From contig NZ_JAMTCT010000022.1 in assembly GCF_024171995.1 (NCBI RefSeq), forward strand, positions 28,216 to 92,215: a stretch of 64,000 nucleotides of DNA. Direction: 5' to 3'. This document shows positions 41,775 through 49,813 of the stretch, piece after piece. The notes under the pieces were generated by a model, which was not told where the DNA came from, ran no database searches, and was given only the letters and a program-made list of their open reading frames with translations. The stretch is from Promicromonospora umidemergens. Its GTDB lineage: Bacteria; Actinomycetota; Actinomycetes; Actinomycetales; Cellulomonadaceae. A program made the position numbers and the translations under genes. The number at the start of each line of letters is the position of its first letter. Positions within the stretch are counted from its first letter, which is position 1.

Positions 41775-42863
41775 TCAGAAGGCCTGTGCCAGCAGGTCGG
41801 CGAACAACGCGTCCGCGTCGACCTCCAGGCCGCGGGCCGCGAACCAGGTGCACACCGTGCGGCAGTCGCGCAGCAGCACGTCGCTCGCGAACGGGTTGGA
41901 CGCCAGGTCCACGACCTGCGGCAGGTCGATGATGACCAGCCGCTCGCCGTCGGCCAGGATGTTGTACGGCGACAGGTCGCCGTGGGCGAAGCCGAGCCGG
42001 GCCAGCACGGTCATGCCGTGCGTCAGCTGCTCCCAGTACGACTCCAGCAGGTCGTCCGATGGGCGTTCTCGCGTGAGCCGCGGTGCCGCGACGGCCTGGG
42101 TGCGGCCGGCGTCGTCGGTCACCTCGGTGCCCACGAACTCCATGAGCACCTCCGTGCCGTCGATCTGCACGGGGTAGGGCACAGGGGCGCCCGCCGACCA
42201 GAGTTCGCGCAGGGCGACGAACTCGGCGTCGGCCCACTGGGTGGCCGAGACAGCGCGGCCCCACGCGGACTTGCGGTCCTCCATGGCGCGCTGGTCGCGT
42301 GTGCGGCGGACCTGGCGGCCCTCGGTGTACTCGGTGCCGCGGTGGAACTGGCCGTGGTCCAGGCTGCGGTACCGCTTGGCCACCAGGAGGCAGCGCTCGG
42401 CCTCGACGACGTCTCCTGTCTCGGCGCCGAGCGGTACGGCACGCTCCACCAGGAACGCGTCCGCCTCCTTGCCGGTCTTGAGGATGCCGAGCTCGGTGTC
42501 GAGAGCGGCGTCGCGGGTGACCAGCCAGTCGGGCTGCGGGTCGGGTCCCCGCTGCCCCTTGGCGACGGATCGCCAGGTGGACCAGCGTTGCCCGGGACCG
42601 GGCTGGGTGGGGTCCGGCTGGGTGGGGTCCGGGCGGGCCGGGCCGGCGTCGTAGGCGTCACCGCGACCGCCGTCGGCTCCGGTCGGTCCGGCCCGGAGCG
42701 TGCTCGGGTGCGGGCCCTCCAGGTCGTCGCGGCTGACCCGGGCGCGACGGGCGTCGGCCCAGGCCTTGGGCGCGCGCTCCGGGGCCGATCGGACGTCAGG
42801 CTTGCCGCCCCTGTTCGCGGTGCGGATCAGGGCGGACTTCGGTGCTTCGGGAAAACGGGGCAA
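41775..42863 (-). CDS. RIO1-family Ser kinase
   Basis: A 362-residue RIO protein kinase. TGKEADAFLVERA stands for the flexible nucleotide loop, VAKRYRSLDHGQF holds the lysine, GFAHGDLSPYNILADGERLV the catalytic loop and IIDLPQVVDLASNPFASDVL the metal loop. In eukaryotes RIO kinases mature ribosomes; the bacterial role is uncertain. A PDPTQPDPTQPGPGQ linker precedes the domain. The start is TTG at 42863, supported by AAGGAG at 42871-42876, which is partly paired in a hairpin (42868-42889). Confidence 0.87.
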   Translation of the reverse strand: MPRFPEAPKSALIRTANRGGKPDVRSAPERAPKAWADARRARVSRDDLEGPHPSTLRAGPTGADGGRGDAYDAGPARPDPTQPDPTQPGPGQRWSTWRSVAKGQRGPDPQPDWLVTRDAALDTELGILKTGKEADAFLVERAVPLGAETGDVVEAERCLLVAKRYRSLDHGQFHRGTEYTEGRQVRRTRDQRAMEDRKSAWGRAVSATQWADAEFVALRELWSAGAPVPYPVQIDGTEVLMEFVGTEVTDDAGRTQAVAAPRLTRERPSDDLLESYWEQLTHGMTVLARLGFAHGDLSPYNILADGERLVIIDLPQVVDLASNPFASDVLLRDCRTVCTWFAARGLEVDADALFADLLAQAF

Positions 42864-42867
42864 GACA

Positions 42868-42889
42868 GTGCTCCTTGATGCCGGAGCAC
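42868..42889 (-). promoter_or_regulatory. Hairpin sequestering the RIO-kinase ribosome binding site
   Basis: On the minus strand GTGCTCC-GGCATCAA-GGAGCAC: a 7-bp stem, 8-base loop. The GGAG of the ribosome binding site is in the right arm, 4 bases before the TTG. The upstream mini-ORF stops 8 bases before the stem, close enough for a terminating ribosome to open it. Confidence 0.6.
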
Positions 42890-42896
42890 AGCCGGA

Positions 42897-42968
42897 TCAG
42901 ACCCGGGTGCCCCTGGTGACAGTGGCGTCTGCTGCCGCGAAGGCAGCCGCGCGAACGACGTCGTCCAT
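42897..42968 (-). CDS. 23-residue leader mini-ORF upstream of the RIO kinase
   Basis: ATG at 42968 directly behind AAGGAGGCGGTC, one of the strongest ribosome binding sites in the window. It encodes MDDVVRAAAFAAADATVTRG then TRV and stops 33 bases before the kinase TTG. No homologue recognised. The size, position and following hairpin suggest a leader peptide for translational coupling rather than a protein with its own job. Too short for coding statistics. Confidence 0.5.
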   Translation of the reverse strand: MDDVVRAAAFAAADATVTRGTRV

Positions 42969-43177
42969 GACCGCCTCCTTCCTGTCCGCATTCCCCGAGT
43001 GCCTGGTCCCGGACGCGTCGTCCGGGGGCCTGCTGTTGGCCGGTCATCGAGTGCCTCAAGGGGTGGCTCGGTGACCGTGCGACGAGCATGGCACGGCGGT
43101 GCGGCGGACCGCACGCCTTTTTCTCCTGCGTTGCTCGCACGACGTCGGCACGCTCCTCGCGGCGGTGCGCACTCGCA
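42969..43177. other. Spacer between RIO leader and AbiEi-like gene
   Basis: No convincing gene. It holds a small palindrome CCCGGACG-CGT-CGTCCGGG (43008-43026) and the intrinsic terminator described at 43096-43122. Confidence 0.45.
43096..43122 (+). terminator. Orphan intrinsic terminator on the plus strand
   Basis: GCGGTGCGG-CGGA-CCGCACGC with one bulged base, followed by CTTTTT. This is the only classical hairpin-plus-T-run I found. The nearest plus-strand gene upstream (Lrp) already ends in its own terminator 1.3 kb away, so an unannotated plus-strand RNA may end here. Confidence 0.55.
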
Positions 43178-44155
43178 TCAGGCGGAGGGCAGGAGCGGGT
43201 TGGTTCGAGCCCTCGTGACCACGTCCGGTGGCAGGTGCTGAGTGAACCGGCTCAGCATCTCTCGGACGTTGCTCCGGTCGGCGGCGGTCGCACGCTCCAC
43301 GCTGACGCCGGACCGGCGGAGGGCCTCCGTGCGGGCCCGCTCGTTCGCGTACTCCACTGCCGGGTCATGGCCTGGGCGAACACCGTTCGGTCGGTACTTG
43401 ACCAGGCCGTCGAACTCGATGCCCAAGGCCCATCGTTCGTAGCCGAGGTCGGTGTGGAAAAGCCCGCGGTCGGTCCGGACGGGCATCTGCGTGGTAGGAC
43501 GTGGCAAGCCAGCACGCAGCAGCTGGTAACGGACCCACGTCTCCCACGCCGACTGCGACCCGCCGTCCGCGAGCTCGATCACGAGCCGCGCTCGGCGTAT
43601 GCCGCGTCGACCGGACCGGGCGTCGAGCATCGTGAGCAGCTCGTCTCGCTCGAGCCCGAGCGCTAACGCGGAGTCGGCGATCACGAGCGCCTCCAGCGGG
43701 TGCAATGTCAGGGCGCAGTCCACGACCGTGCGAGCGAGCGAGGTGACCGGCAAGCCCTCGACGGTCACGACGTCGTCGGACGGGAGATCTCCTCGGTGCC
43801 GCACGATGTCCTTGGCGGCGCGCCCCGAGGCGCGATAGCTCTGGTAGAGGTGAGTGCGGTCCGGCACCGTCCAGACGAGGCACCCCAGAAGCAGAGCAGC
43901 GGTCGTATGACTGAACACAGGGTCGGACAGCAGCTGTGAGTGCAGTGCCCGAGCTCGGGCGAGCTCCCTGTTCCGTTTCTCCCGTGGCGCTGACGCAGGG
44001 CCGTCGACCTGGATCGAGTGTGGCTCGCAATAGGCACCGCGGCGGACCCGAACGAGAGTGCCTCGACGACTCTCCAGCGAGAGCTGGTTCCTGTCATGCT
44101 CGTGGGCGAGGAATACGGTCGGAATAGCAACGGCGGTAGTTGATGTAGCTTCCAT
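43178..44155 (-). CDS. AbiEi-antitoxin-like / DUF559-type protein
   Basis: A 325-residue protein. The N-terminal half reads like the winged-helix region of AbiEi-type antitoxins: GTLVRVRRGAYCEPHSIQVD, VFSHTTAALLLG and VVTVEGLPVTSLARTVVDCA. The C-terminal third has the vestigial restriction-endonuclease-like core WALGIEFDGLVKYRPNGVRP plus YANERARTEALRRSGV (DUF559-like). No AbiEii toxin gene is adjacent, as is common in actinobacteria, where many paralogues are solitary. Its GC content looks lower than that of its neighbours. Confidence 0.7.
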   Translation of the reverse strand: MEATSTTAVAIPTVFLAHEHDRNQLSLESRRGTLVRVRRGAYCEPHSIQVDGPASAPREKRNRELARARALHSQLLSDPVFSHTTAALLLGCLVWTVPDRTHLYQSYRASGRAAKDIVRHRGDLPSDDVVTVEGLPVTSLARTVVDCALTLHPLEALVIADSALALGLERDELLTMLDARSGRRGIRRARLVIELADGGSQSAWETWVRYQLLRAGLPRPTTQMPVRTDRGLFHTDLGYERWALGIEFDGLVKYRPNGVRPGHDPAVEYANERARTEALRRSGVSVERATAADRSNVREMLSRFTQHLPPDVVTRARTNPLLPSA

Positions 44156-44452
44156 GCAACAAGAGTGCTTTGGTGACGCCGGGCACCTTGTGGTCGACGG
44201 CGCCGCCTGTGCACGAGAACGTCGAAACGGCGTCTGTGGTCGTGCTCGAACGACTGCGACGCCGCGACGGGAGGCGCTGTATCTATCGGCCGGTGGTCGG
44301 AAGTCGGCACGCTCCTGCGGCGTCGTGACTCTGCCTCGAGATCGGCTCAGGCCTGGACCGGTCTCGAGGCAAAGTCACGATCCCGCGGTGCAGGCTGCCG
44401 ACCGCGGTGCAAGTTGCCGACCCTGCGCTGTTCCGCGCTGGTCAGCGCCGGA
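44156..44452. other. Spacer between AbiEi-like and kinase genes
   Basis: No gene seen. Contains the kinase terminator (44324-44379) and, at 44395-44423, two short CTGCCGACC / TTGCCGACC words resembling half of the 38-bp intergenic palindrome. Confidence 0.5.
44324..44379 (-). terminator. Terminator hairpin of the second Ser/Thr kinase
   Basis: 18-bp arms (44324-44341 CGTGACTCTGCCTCGAGA and 44362-44379) with one mismatch and a 20-base loop, 74 bases past the kinase stop. Confidence 0.7.
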
Positions 44453-46666
44453 TCAGCTCCAGGGGAGAGCGTTCTCGAACGACTCCCACAGCGAGTCGCG
44501 GACGTCCTCCGTGGTGTCCTGGACGCCCTGCTCCAGGTCGTCCTGGATCTGCTCGCGCTGCTGCTCGAAGGACTCGCGCGCGTTCTCCGTGGCCTGCTGC
44601 GCGTAGCCGACCACACCCTGCACGGCGATCACGATCACCCACACGACGACGACCAGCCAGAACGGCCACGTCCGCCCGCCGCGGCGCGTGCGGACCGCCC
44701 GGAAGAGGTTCACCAGGGCGGAGGTCACGATGCCCAGCAGCGGGATGGACAGCTCCGCCATGCGGGGCGCCCACACCGGGTCGAGGTTCAGCATCGCCAC
44801 CGAGAGGTCGCCGAGCGCGGCGAACAGCGGCAGCCCGGCAGCGCTCGGCATCGCGTCGAAGCCCGGGAAGAGACGTATCAGCTGGTAGACCGCGATGGCG
44901 AGCAGGATGCGCGGGACCCAGCCGATGATCGCCGCGAGAGCCCCGAGGCCGCCGCCGGAGTCCCGGCGCTTGTCGGCGCGGGCGTCCCGGTCCTCCCGGC
45001 GCGGCGCCGGCTTGGCCGGCGGGGCCGCGGGCCGGACCGGGGCACTCGGCTGCGTGCTGCCCTGACCCACGGGCCGCTGCGCCGGGGCAGGTGCCGTGGT
45101 CTGCGCTGGCCGGGCGCCCGGCGTCGGCCCCGGACGGAACGCGGGCGCCACCTGTGTGGCCTGCTGGTTCGTCACCGGAGCTCGGTGCTGCGTCGGGCTG
45201 CCGGCCTGCCGCCGGGGCACGCTCGCCGTCGGGACGCCGGGGAGCGGCAGACCGTGGCGCTGACGGTAGGCGACCCAGCCGTCGTACGTGTCCGCGTAGC
45301 CCTCTGGCGTGAAGGCGGGTACCCAGCGCATCGCGGCCCACAGGTAGTCCTTGACCTCGGCGGGCGTGCGCCCACCCGCCCGCTGTGGCCCGACGGCGGA
45401 CAGATACACGGAGATGACGTCCTCCGCGGCGCCGTCGAACCCGTCGCCGTGCACCTGGTGCAGGCGGCCCATGAGCTGCTGGTCGTAGACCAGGTTGGTG
45501 ACGGGCTCATCCTGCCGCACCGGGTTGCTCGCGAGCACGCTGGTCGGCGCGACGACGGCCGCTGCCGCTCCGCTGCCGGTCAGCACCTCGGTGACGAGGC
45601 CGCGCTCGACGGTGGTCGCGTCGGCGGCGGCGAGCAGCGTCGGATCGAGCCTTGCGCCGTCGGCCGCGAGCTGGGCGACGGTGCCGATGAGGTTGTGCAG
45701 CGGCGGGCGGTCCTCGGGCCGGTGCCTGGTCATCGCCAGGACGAGCGGCAGCAGTCGCTGGTCCACGGGGCCGACGTCGGCCGCCGTCAGGTCGCGGCCC
45801 GCGAAGTTGAGGTCGTTGGGCAGCTCGCCCGTGGCGAGGAAGATCAGCAGCAGGCCCAGGCTGTACACGTCGGAGCGGGCGTGCGGCTTGCGGACGAACA
45901 GCTCCGGCGCCATGTACGAGATGGTGCCGGCGGCGTGCGTCGAGGTGCTGGTGCCGTGCCCCTTGGCGATGCCGAGGTCGATGAGCACGTACCGGTCGGG
46001 CGCGGCGATGATGTTGGCCGGCTTCACGTCCCGGTGCAGGAAGTGCTCCTCCTGGAGCACCGCGAGGGCGTCCAGCACGTCGTCGGCCACGCGCAGCACC
46101 TCGTGCGGCGGCATCGGCCCGTCCGCCGCGACCCGCTGGCTCAGGGTGGGCCCTGGTACGAGCTCCATGGCGAACCACGGCGTGGGGGACTGCAGGTCGG
46201 CCGTGACGAGCTGCGGGAACCCGCGCCCGGCCAGCCGCTCCAGCAGCGCGGCCTCGCCGACGAACCGGTCGAGCGAGTCGTGCTCGGAGTTGGTCAGCAC
46301 CTTGAGCGCGACCTCGCCACCCTGCCCCGTGGCGCGGTACACGTGGGCGAACCCGCCGTGGCCGAGCGAGCCGAGCAGCTGGTAGGGGCCGAGGGTCTCG
46401 CCAGTGGCCGGGATCCGCTGGAGGGCGGCGTTCCCGACTTCCGGCTGCCCAAGAGGAGCCGCTTGCCGCGCGGCCTGCCCCCGGGTGGCCCCGGAAGGCT
46501 GGACGATCTCGGTCGGTGCGGTAGGTGGTGGCCCGATCCGCGCCGACGGCGGTGACACGACCCGCGTGGGAGCTGGCGGCGGCGGCACGGCAGCGGTGTG
46601 GTCGCCACCCTGGGCCGGCTGACCGGGAGAGTTGGCGGCCGTCATGCGGGTGGTCTGGTCGGACAA
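44453..46666 (-). CDS. Ser/Thr protein kinase with C-terminal membrane domain
   Basis: A 737-residue kinase. N-terminal disordered region; kinase domain with GHGGFAHVY (about 105), catalytic HRDVKPAN 211-218, DLG 230-232 and MAPELFVRKPHARSDVYSLG. A conserved accessory segment (QVHGDGFDGAAEDVISVYLS, GGRTPAEVKDYLWAAMRWVP) and a Pro/Ala linker lead to a membrane domain from about 570 (IIGWVPRILLAIAVYQLIRL, then later VVVVWVIVIAVQGVVGYAQQ) and a coiled coil. The membrane part is homologous to the next gene's. TTG at 46666 has GAGGAG eight bases upstream; ATG at 46645 is an alternative. No PASTA domains. Confidence 0.88.
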   Translation of the reverse strand: MSDQTTRMTAANSPGQPAQGGDHTAAVPPPPAPTRVVSPPSARIGPPPTAPTEIVQPSGATRGQAARQAAPLGQPEVGNAALQRIPATGETLGPYQLLGSLGHGGFAHVYRATGQGGEVALKVLTNSEHDSLDRFVGEAALLERLAGRGFPQLVTADLQSPTPWFAMELVPGPTLSQRVAADGPMPPHEVLRVADDVLDALAVLQEEHFLHRDVKPANIIAAPDRYVLIDLGIAKGHGTSTSTHAAGTISYMAPELFVRKPHARSDVYSLGLLLIFLATGELPNDLNFAGRDLTAADVGPVDQRLLPLVLAMTRHRPEDRPPLHNLIGTVAQLAADGARLDPTLLAAADATTVERGLVTEVLTGSGAAAAVVAPTSVLASNPVRQDEPVTNLVYDQQLMGRLHQVHGDGFDGAAEDVISVYLSAVGPQRAGGRTPAEVKDYLWAAMRWVPAFTPEGYADTYDGWVAYRQRHGLPLPGVPTASVPRRQAGSPTQHRAPVTNQQATQVAPAFRPGPTPGARPAQTTAPAPAQRPVGQGSTQPSAPVRPAAPPAKPAPRREDRDARADKRRDSGGGLGALAAIIGWVPRILLAIAVYQLIRLFPGFDAMPSAAGLPLFAALGDLSVAMLNLDPVWAPRMAELSIPLLGIVTSALVNLFRAVRTRRGGRTWPFWLVVVVWVIVIAVQGVVGYAQQATENARESFEQQREQIQDDLEQGVQDTTEDVRDSLWESFENALPWS

Positions 46667-46767
46667 GCAAGAACTCCTCAGCAGCGCACCGGTACTACCG
46701 GCTGGACCTGAGAAAATCTATCAGCGTCCCGCCGTACCGGTCAGCAGAGTCCCCGATCTGTGACCTG

Positions 46768-47841
46768 CTAGCCGTTCCCGCCGGGCAGGGCGTCCTCGAG
46801 ATTCTCGGTCGCGTTCTGCTTGGCGTCCTCGACGCCCTGCTCGACCTGCTTCTCGACGGACTCCTTGGCTTCGTCCTTCGCGTCCTCGACGCTCTCGTCC
46901 ACCGACTCCTGGACGTTCTCCCGCATGTCGGTGGTGGCGTCCTGGGCGTAGCCGACGATGCCGCCGACGGCGAACACCACGATCCACGCGACGATCGCGA
47001 GCGCGTACGGCCAGATCGCCAGCGACGTGCTCAGCGAGCGGATCGTGTTGAACAGCCCGGCGAGCGCGATCCCGAGCACCGGGATCGTCAGGTTGGCGGC
47101 CTGGTCCGACCACTCGGGGTTGAGGTTGAGCATGCCGAGCACCCCGTCGCCGAGGCCGCGGAACAGCGGCAGCTGCGAGGTGTCCGGCATGACGTCGAAC
47201 CCCGGGATCAGCCGGATGAGCTGGTAGACGCTCAGCGCGAGCAGGATCCGCGGGATCCACGCGAGGACGGCGCCCACCGCCGAGCCGCCGCCGGGCGAGT
47301 CGTCGCTCCGGTCCCGGCGCGGCGTCGGCGGCGTCGGCCGGGGTGCCTGCGGGTTGTATCCCTGGTCATTGGGCTGCTGCCCGTAGCCCTGCTGCTGGCC
47401 GTAGCCTGCCTGGCCCTGCCCGTAGTCCTGCTCGCCCGGGAAGGCGCCGGGTGCGTGGGCCTGGGTGGGCTGCCCGGTCTCGTACGGGCGGTACGGCCGC
47501 GCGGGCGGCGGGGTCGCGGTCCGGAAGTCGCGTCCCTGGTCGGGCTGCGGCATGCCCGACGGCGGGATCACCTGGGTGTGGTCGCCGTAGCCCGCGTTGC
47601 CCTGTGGCATGCCCGACGGCGGCATGACCTGGGTATGGTCGCCGTCTCCCTGGGCCTGCCAGGCGGCCTGTCCGGTCTGGCCAGCGGCCTGTCCGTCGCG
47701 GACCGCGTCGAACCGCTGGGTCGCGGCATACGATGACGGAGCATCGGGCTGCGCACCCGGGCGACCAGGACGAGCGGGCGGCCGCTGGATCTGCGTGGGG
47801 TCATCCGCCGGAGGTATTCGGCGGGTGGGCTCGTCAGACAC
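46768..47841 (-). CDS. Kinase-less membrane paralogue of the kinase C-terminal domain
   Basis: A 357-residue protein. The first about 180 residues are Gln/Gly/Pro/Tyr-rich with repeats (GDHTQVMPPSGMPQGNAGYG, GDHTQVIPPSGMPQ; GQQQGYGQQ). The rest matches the kinase membrane domain almost motif for motif: LAWIPRILLALSVYQLIRLI, PGFDVMPDTSQLPLFRGLGD, MLNLNPEW, VAWIVVFAVGGIVGYAQDAT, then a charged coiled coil of about 50 residues. Start GTG at 47841 with GAGGAG. The TQV and TRRIPP motifs could be phospho-Thr sites for the adjacent kinase or for FHA binding (inference). Family unnamed to my knowledge. Confidence 0.8.
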   Translation of the reverse strand: MSDEPTRRIPPADDPTQIQRPPARPGRPGAQPDAPSSYAATQRFDAVRDGQAAGQTGQAAWQAQGDGDHTQVMPPSGMPQGNAGYGDHTQVIPPSGMPQPDQGRDFRTATPPPARPYRPYETGQPTQAHAPGAFPGEQDYGQGQAGYGQQQGYGQQPNDQGYNPQAPRPTPPTPRRDRSDDSPGGGSAVGAVLAWIPRILLALSVYQLIRLIPGFDVMPDTSQLPLFRGLGDGVLGMLNLNPEWSDQAANLTIPVLGIALAGLFNTIRSLSTSLAIWPYALAIVAWIVVFAVGGIVGYAQDATTDMRENVQESVDESVEDAKDEAKESVEKQVEQGVEDAKQNATENLEDALPGGNG

Positions 47842-48006
47842 GCGGAGGCTCCTCGGTAGTGGTCCCGGTTTCGACACCTGTTTGCGCGAGAACCTACCAG
47901 GTGGGCTGATTGCCCCGTTGGGGTGGCCAGGTGGACGAACATGTCCGACCCTTACACCGGGGGCGAACCACGCGAGCCGCCTACCCAGGAACTTCGGAGG
48001 AAACGC

Positions 48007-49782
48007 ATGAGCTCTGACACCGTGCCCCGCTGGCCCCGGATCGACGCGATCGTCCGGGAAGACGGCTCCGGTGAGGTGACGATCGACGGGACGTTCCACC
48101 CCATCACCACGGGCAGCCTAGAAGAGGCGCGTGTGGAGGTGCTGCGCCGGGTGACGGAGAACGCCGCCAAGGTCGGTCGGCCCGTACGGGCGTCCGCGAC
48201 AGGGCCAGAGGGGCTCTGGAACCTGATCGTGCACCCGGACGGGACGGTGGTTCCGGAGGAGGACGACATCGCGCCGGCGCAGGCCCCTGCCCCGGCACCC
48301 CAGGCACCGGTGTCGCCCCCGGCGCCTGGACCGGTGTTCGAGCGTGCGCCGATCGTGGACCGGCCCCCGCAGGCCGCCACGTCCCCGGCCGACCCGCTCG
48401 GTACGCCAGTCCCCGACGCGACCCGGATCTCCGGCACCACCGAGACGGGGCGCCCGACCGAGGCTGCCGGTTCGGACCCGCACGGCTCCGCGGTCGAGGC
48501 CGACCCGGAAGACACGGTGCGTCGTGTCACGAGGACGCCCGAGGCGCCGCACGCCGCGCCGCCCGCTGGGGCTGCCGCCGTAGCACCCGGGCCCACGGAC
48601 TTCTCGCCGAACGGCGGGGGCCCTGAGGCCACGAACGGCTCCGGGTCGGCCGATCCGATGCGTGAGAACGCCGCCGACAGCACCGCGGGCAGCGCGCCCG
48701 ACCTGCCGGGCAGCATGACGGGCAGCACGACGGGCTCCGTGCTGAGCCCCATGCCCGGGCCGGTGGACGCCGTGCCGACCATCGGCGCCACGCGCGGCAG
48801 CCTGTCCGCCCCGCCGTCGGACCCGACACCGGTGGCCGACGAGGAGGCTCCGCGCTCGCGACGCGAGGCGCGGGAGTCGTTCCTCACGCACCAGCAGGAC
48901 GAGGACCCGGCCACGCGCGGCTTCCGCGGGATGCTCACCCGCATGGGCATCCGGGTCGGCCCGAGCGAGTCGGAGCGAGCCGAGCGGGCCGACGAGCGCG
49001 CCGTCAGCCAGCACTGGCCAGGGCCGCGCACCATCTCGATGGTGAACGGCAAGGGCGGAGCGGGCAAGACGCCGTCGACAGTGCTGCTCGCCGCGGTCTT
49101 CGCGCAGTTCGGCGGCGCCGGTGTCGTGACGTGGGACAACAACCAGACGCGCGGCACGCTGGGCTGGCGCACCGAGCAGGGTCCGCACGAGTCCACGCTC
49201 CTGGACCTGCTGCCGCAGACGGACCGCCTCCTTGGACCGTCGGCGCAGGCCGCCGACCTCGCGCGGTACGTGCACCACCAGACGCGCGACCGGTTCGACG
49301 TGCTGCGGTCCAAGCCGATAGCGATGGCGAACGAGCAGCGGATCGAGTCGCGGGACGTGGACGCCATCCACTCGGTGCTCTCGAAGTACTACCGGATGAT
49401 CCTCATCGACTCCGGCAACGACGAGTCGGACCCGATGTGGCAGCGGATGATCGACCTCACCGACCAGCTCGTGGTGGCCACCACCACGCGCGACGACCAC
49501 GCGGAGGCGGGGGCCCTGCTGCTGGAGGCGCTCGCGACCCGCGACGGACGGTCGGCGTACCTGGCGCAGCAGGCGGTCGTGGTGGTGAGCCAGGCCGACC
49601 AGAAGGAGCCGGCCAGCGAGCTGGAGAAGGTCGCCGACGGCTACCGGTCCCTGGCCCGCGAGGTGGTGACCATCCCGTTCGACCCCGCGATGGTCGACGG
49701 CCACCTGCGCCACGGCGCGCTGCGCACCGACACCCGCCGAGCCTGGCTGGCGGCCGGCGCGGCAGTCGCGGGCGGCCTCTGA
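48007..49782 (+). CDS. MinD/ParA-like ATPase with long disordered N-terminus
   Basis: A 591-residue protein. A small N-terminal alpha/beta region (about 1-75, VREDGSGEVTIDGTFHPITT) is followed by a Pro/Ala/Gly-rich linker (75-310), then a deviant-Walker ATPase: NGKGGAGKT at 347-355, TWDNNQTRGTLGW and MILIDSGNDESD. It resembles the ATPases linked to actinobacterial secretion or partitioning (EspI/MinD-like), which localise complexes by dimerising on ATP. CGGAGG at 47995-48000 marks the ATG. Divergent from the kinase module; shared 165-bp promoter region. No ESX genes are nearby. Confidence 0.82.
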   Translation: MSSDTVPRWPRIDAIVREDGSGEVTIDGTFHPITTGSLEEARVEVLRRVTENAAKVGRPVRASATGPEGLWNLIVHPDGTVVPEEDDIAPAQAPAPAPQAPVSPPAPGPVFERAPIVDRPPQAATSPADPLGTPVPDATRISGTTETGRPTEAAGSDPHGSAVEADPEDTVRRVTRTPEAPHAAPPAGAAAVAPGPTDFSPNGGGPEATNGSGSADPMRENAADSTAGSAPDLPGSMTGSTTGSVLSPMPGPVDAVPTIGATRGSLSAPPSDPTPVADEEAPRSRREARESFLTHQQDEDPATRGFRGMLTRMGIRVGPSESERAERADERAVSQHWPGPRTISMVNGKGGAGKTPSTVLLAAVFAQFGGAGVVTWDNNQTRGTLGWRTEQGPHESTLLDLLPQTDRLLGPSAQAADLARYVHHQTRDRFDVLRSKPIAMANEQRIESRDVDAIHSVLSKYYRMILIDSGNDESDPMWQRMIDLTDQLVVATTTRDDHAEAGALLLEALATRDGRSAYLAQQAVVVVSQADQKEPASELEKVADGYRSLAREVVTIPFDPAMVDGHLRHGALRTDTRRAWLAAGAAVAGGL

Positions 49783-49813
49783 CCCACCGGAGCCGTTGAG
49801 CGCGGGGTGAGGG

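Noticed and set aside
42969..43074. Plus-strand peptide ending at 43074 (MTASFLSAFPECL...)
   Set aside because: No ribosome binding site in the right place and it lies antisense to the RIO leader; a transcript may exist but coding is unsupported.
48007..49782. Part of an ESX/type VII secretion locus
   Set aside because: The ATPase resembles EspI/MinD, but no EccB/C/D, WXG100 or mycosin gene is in the window.
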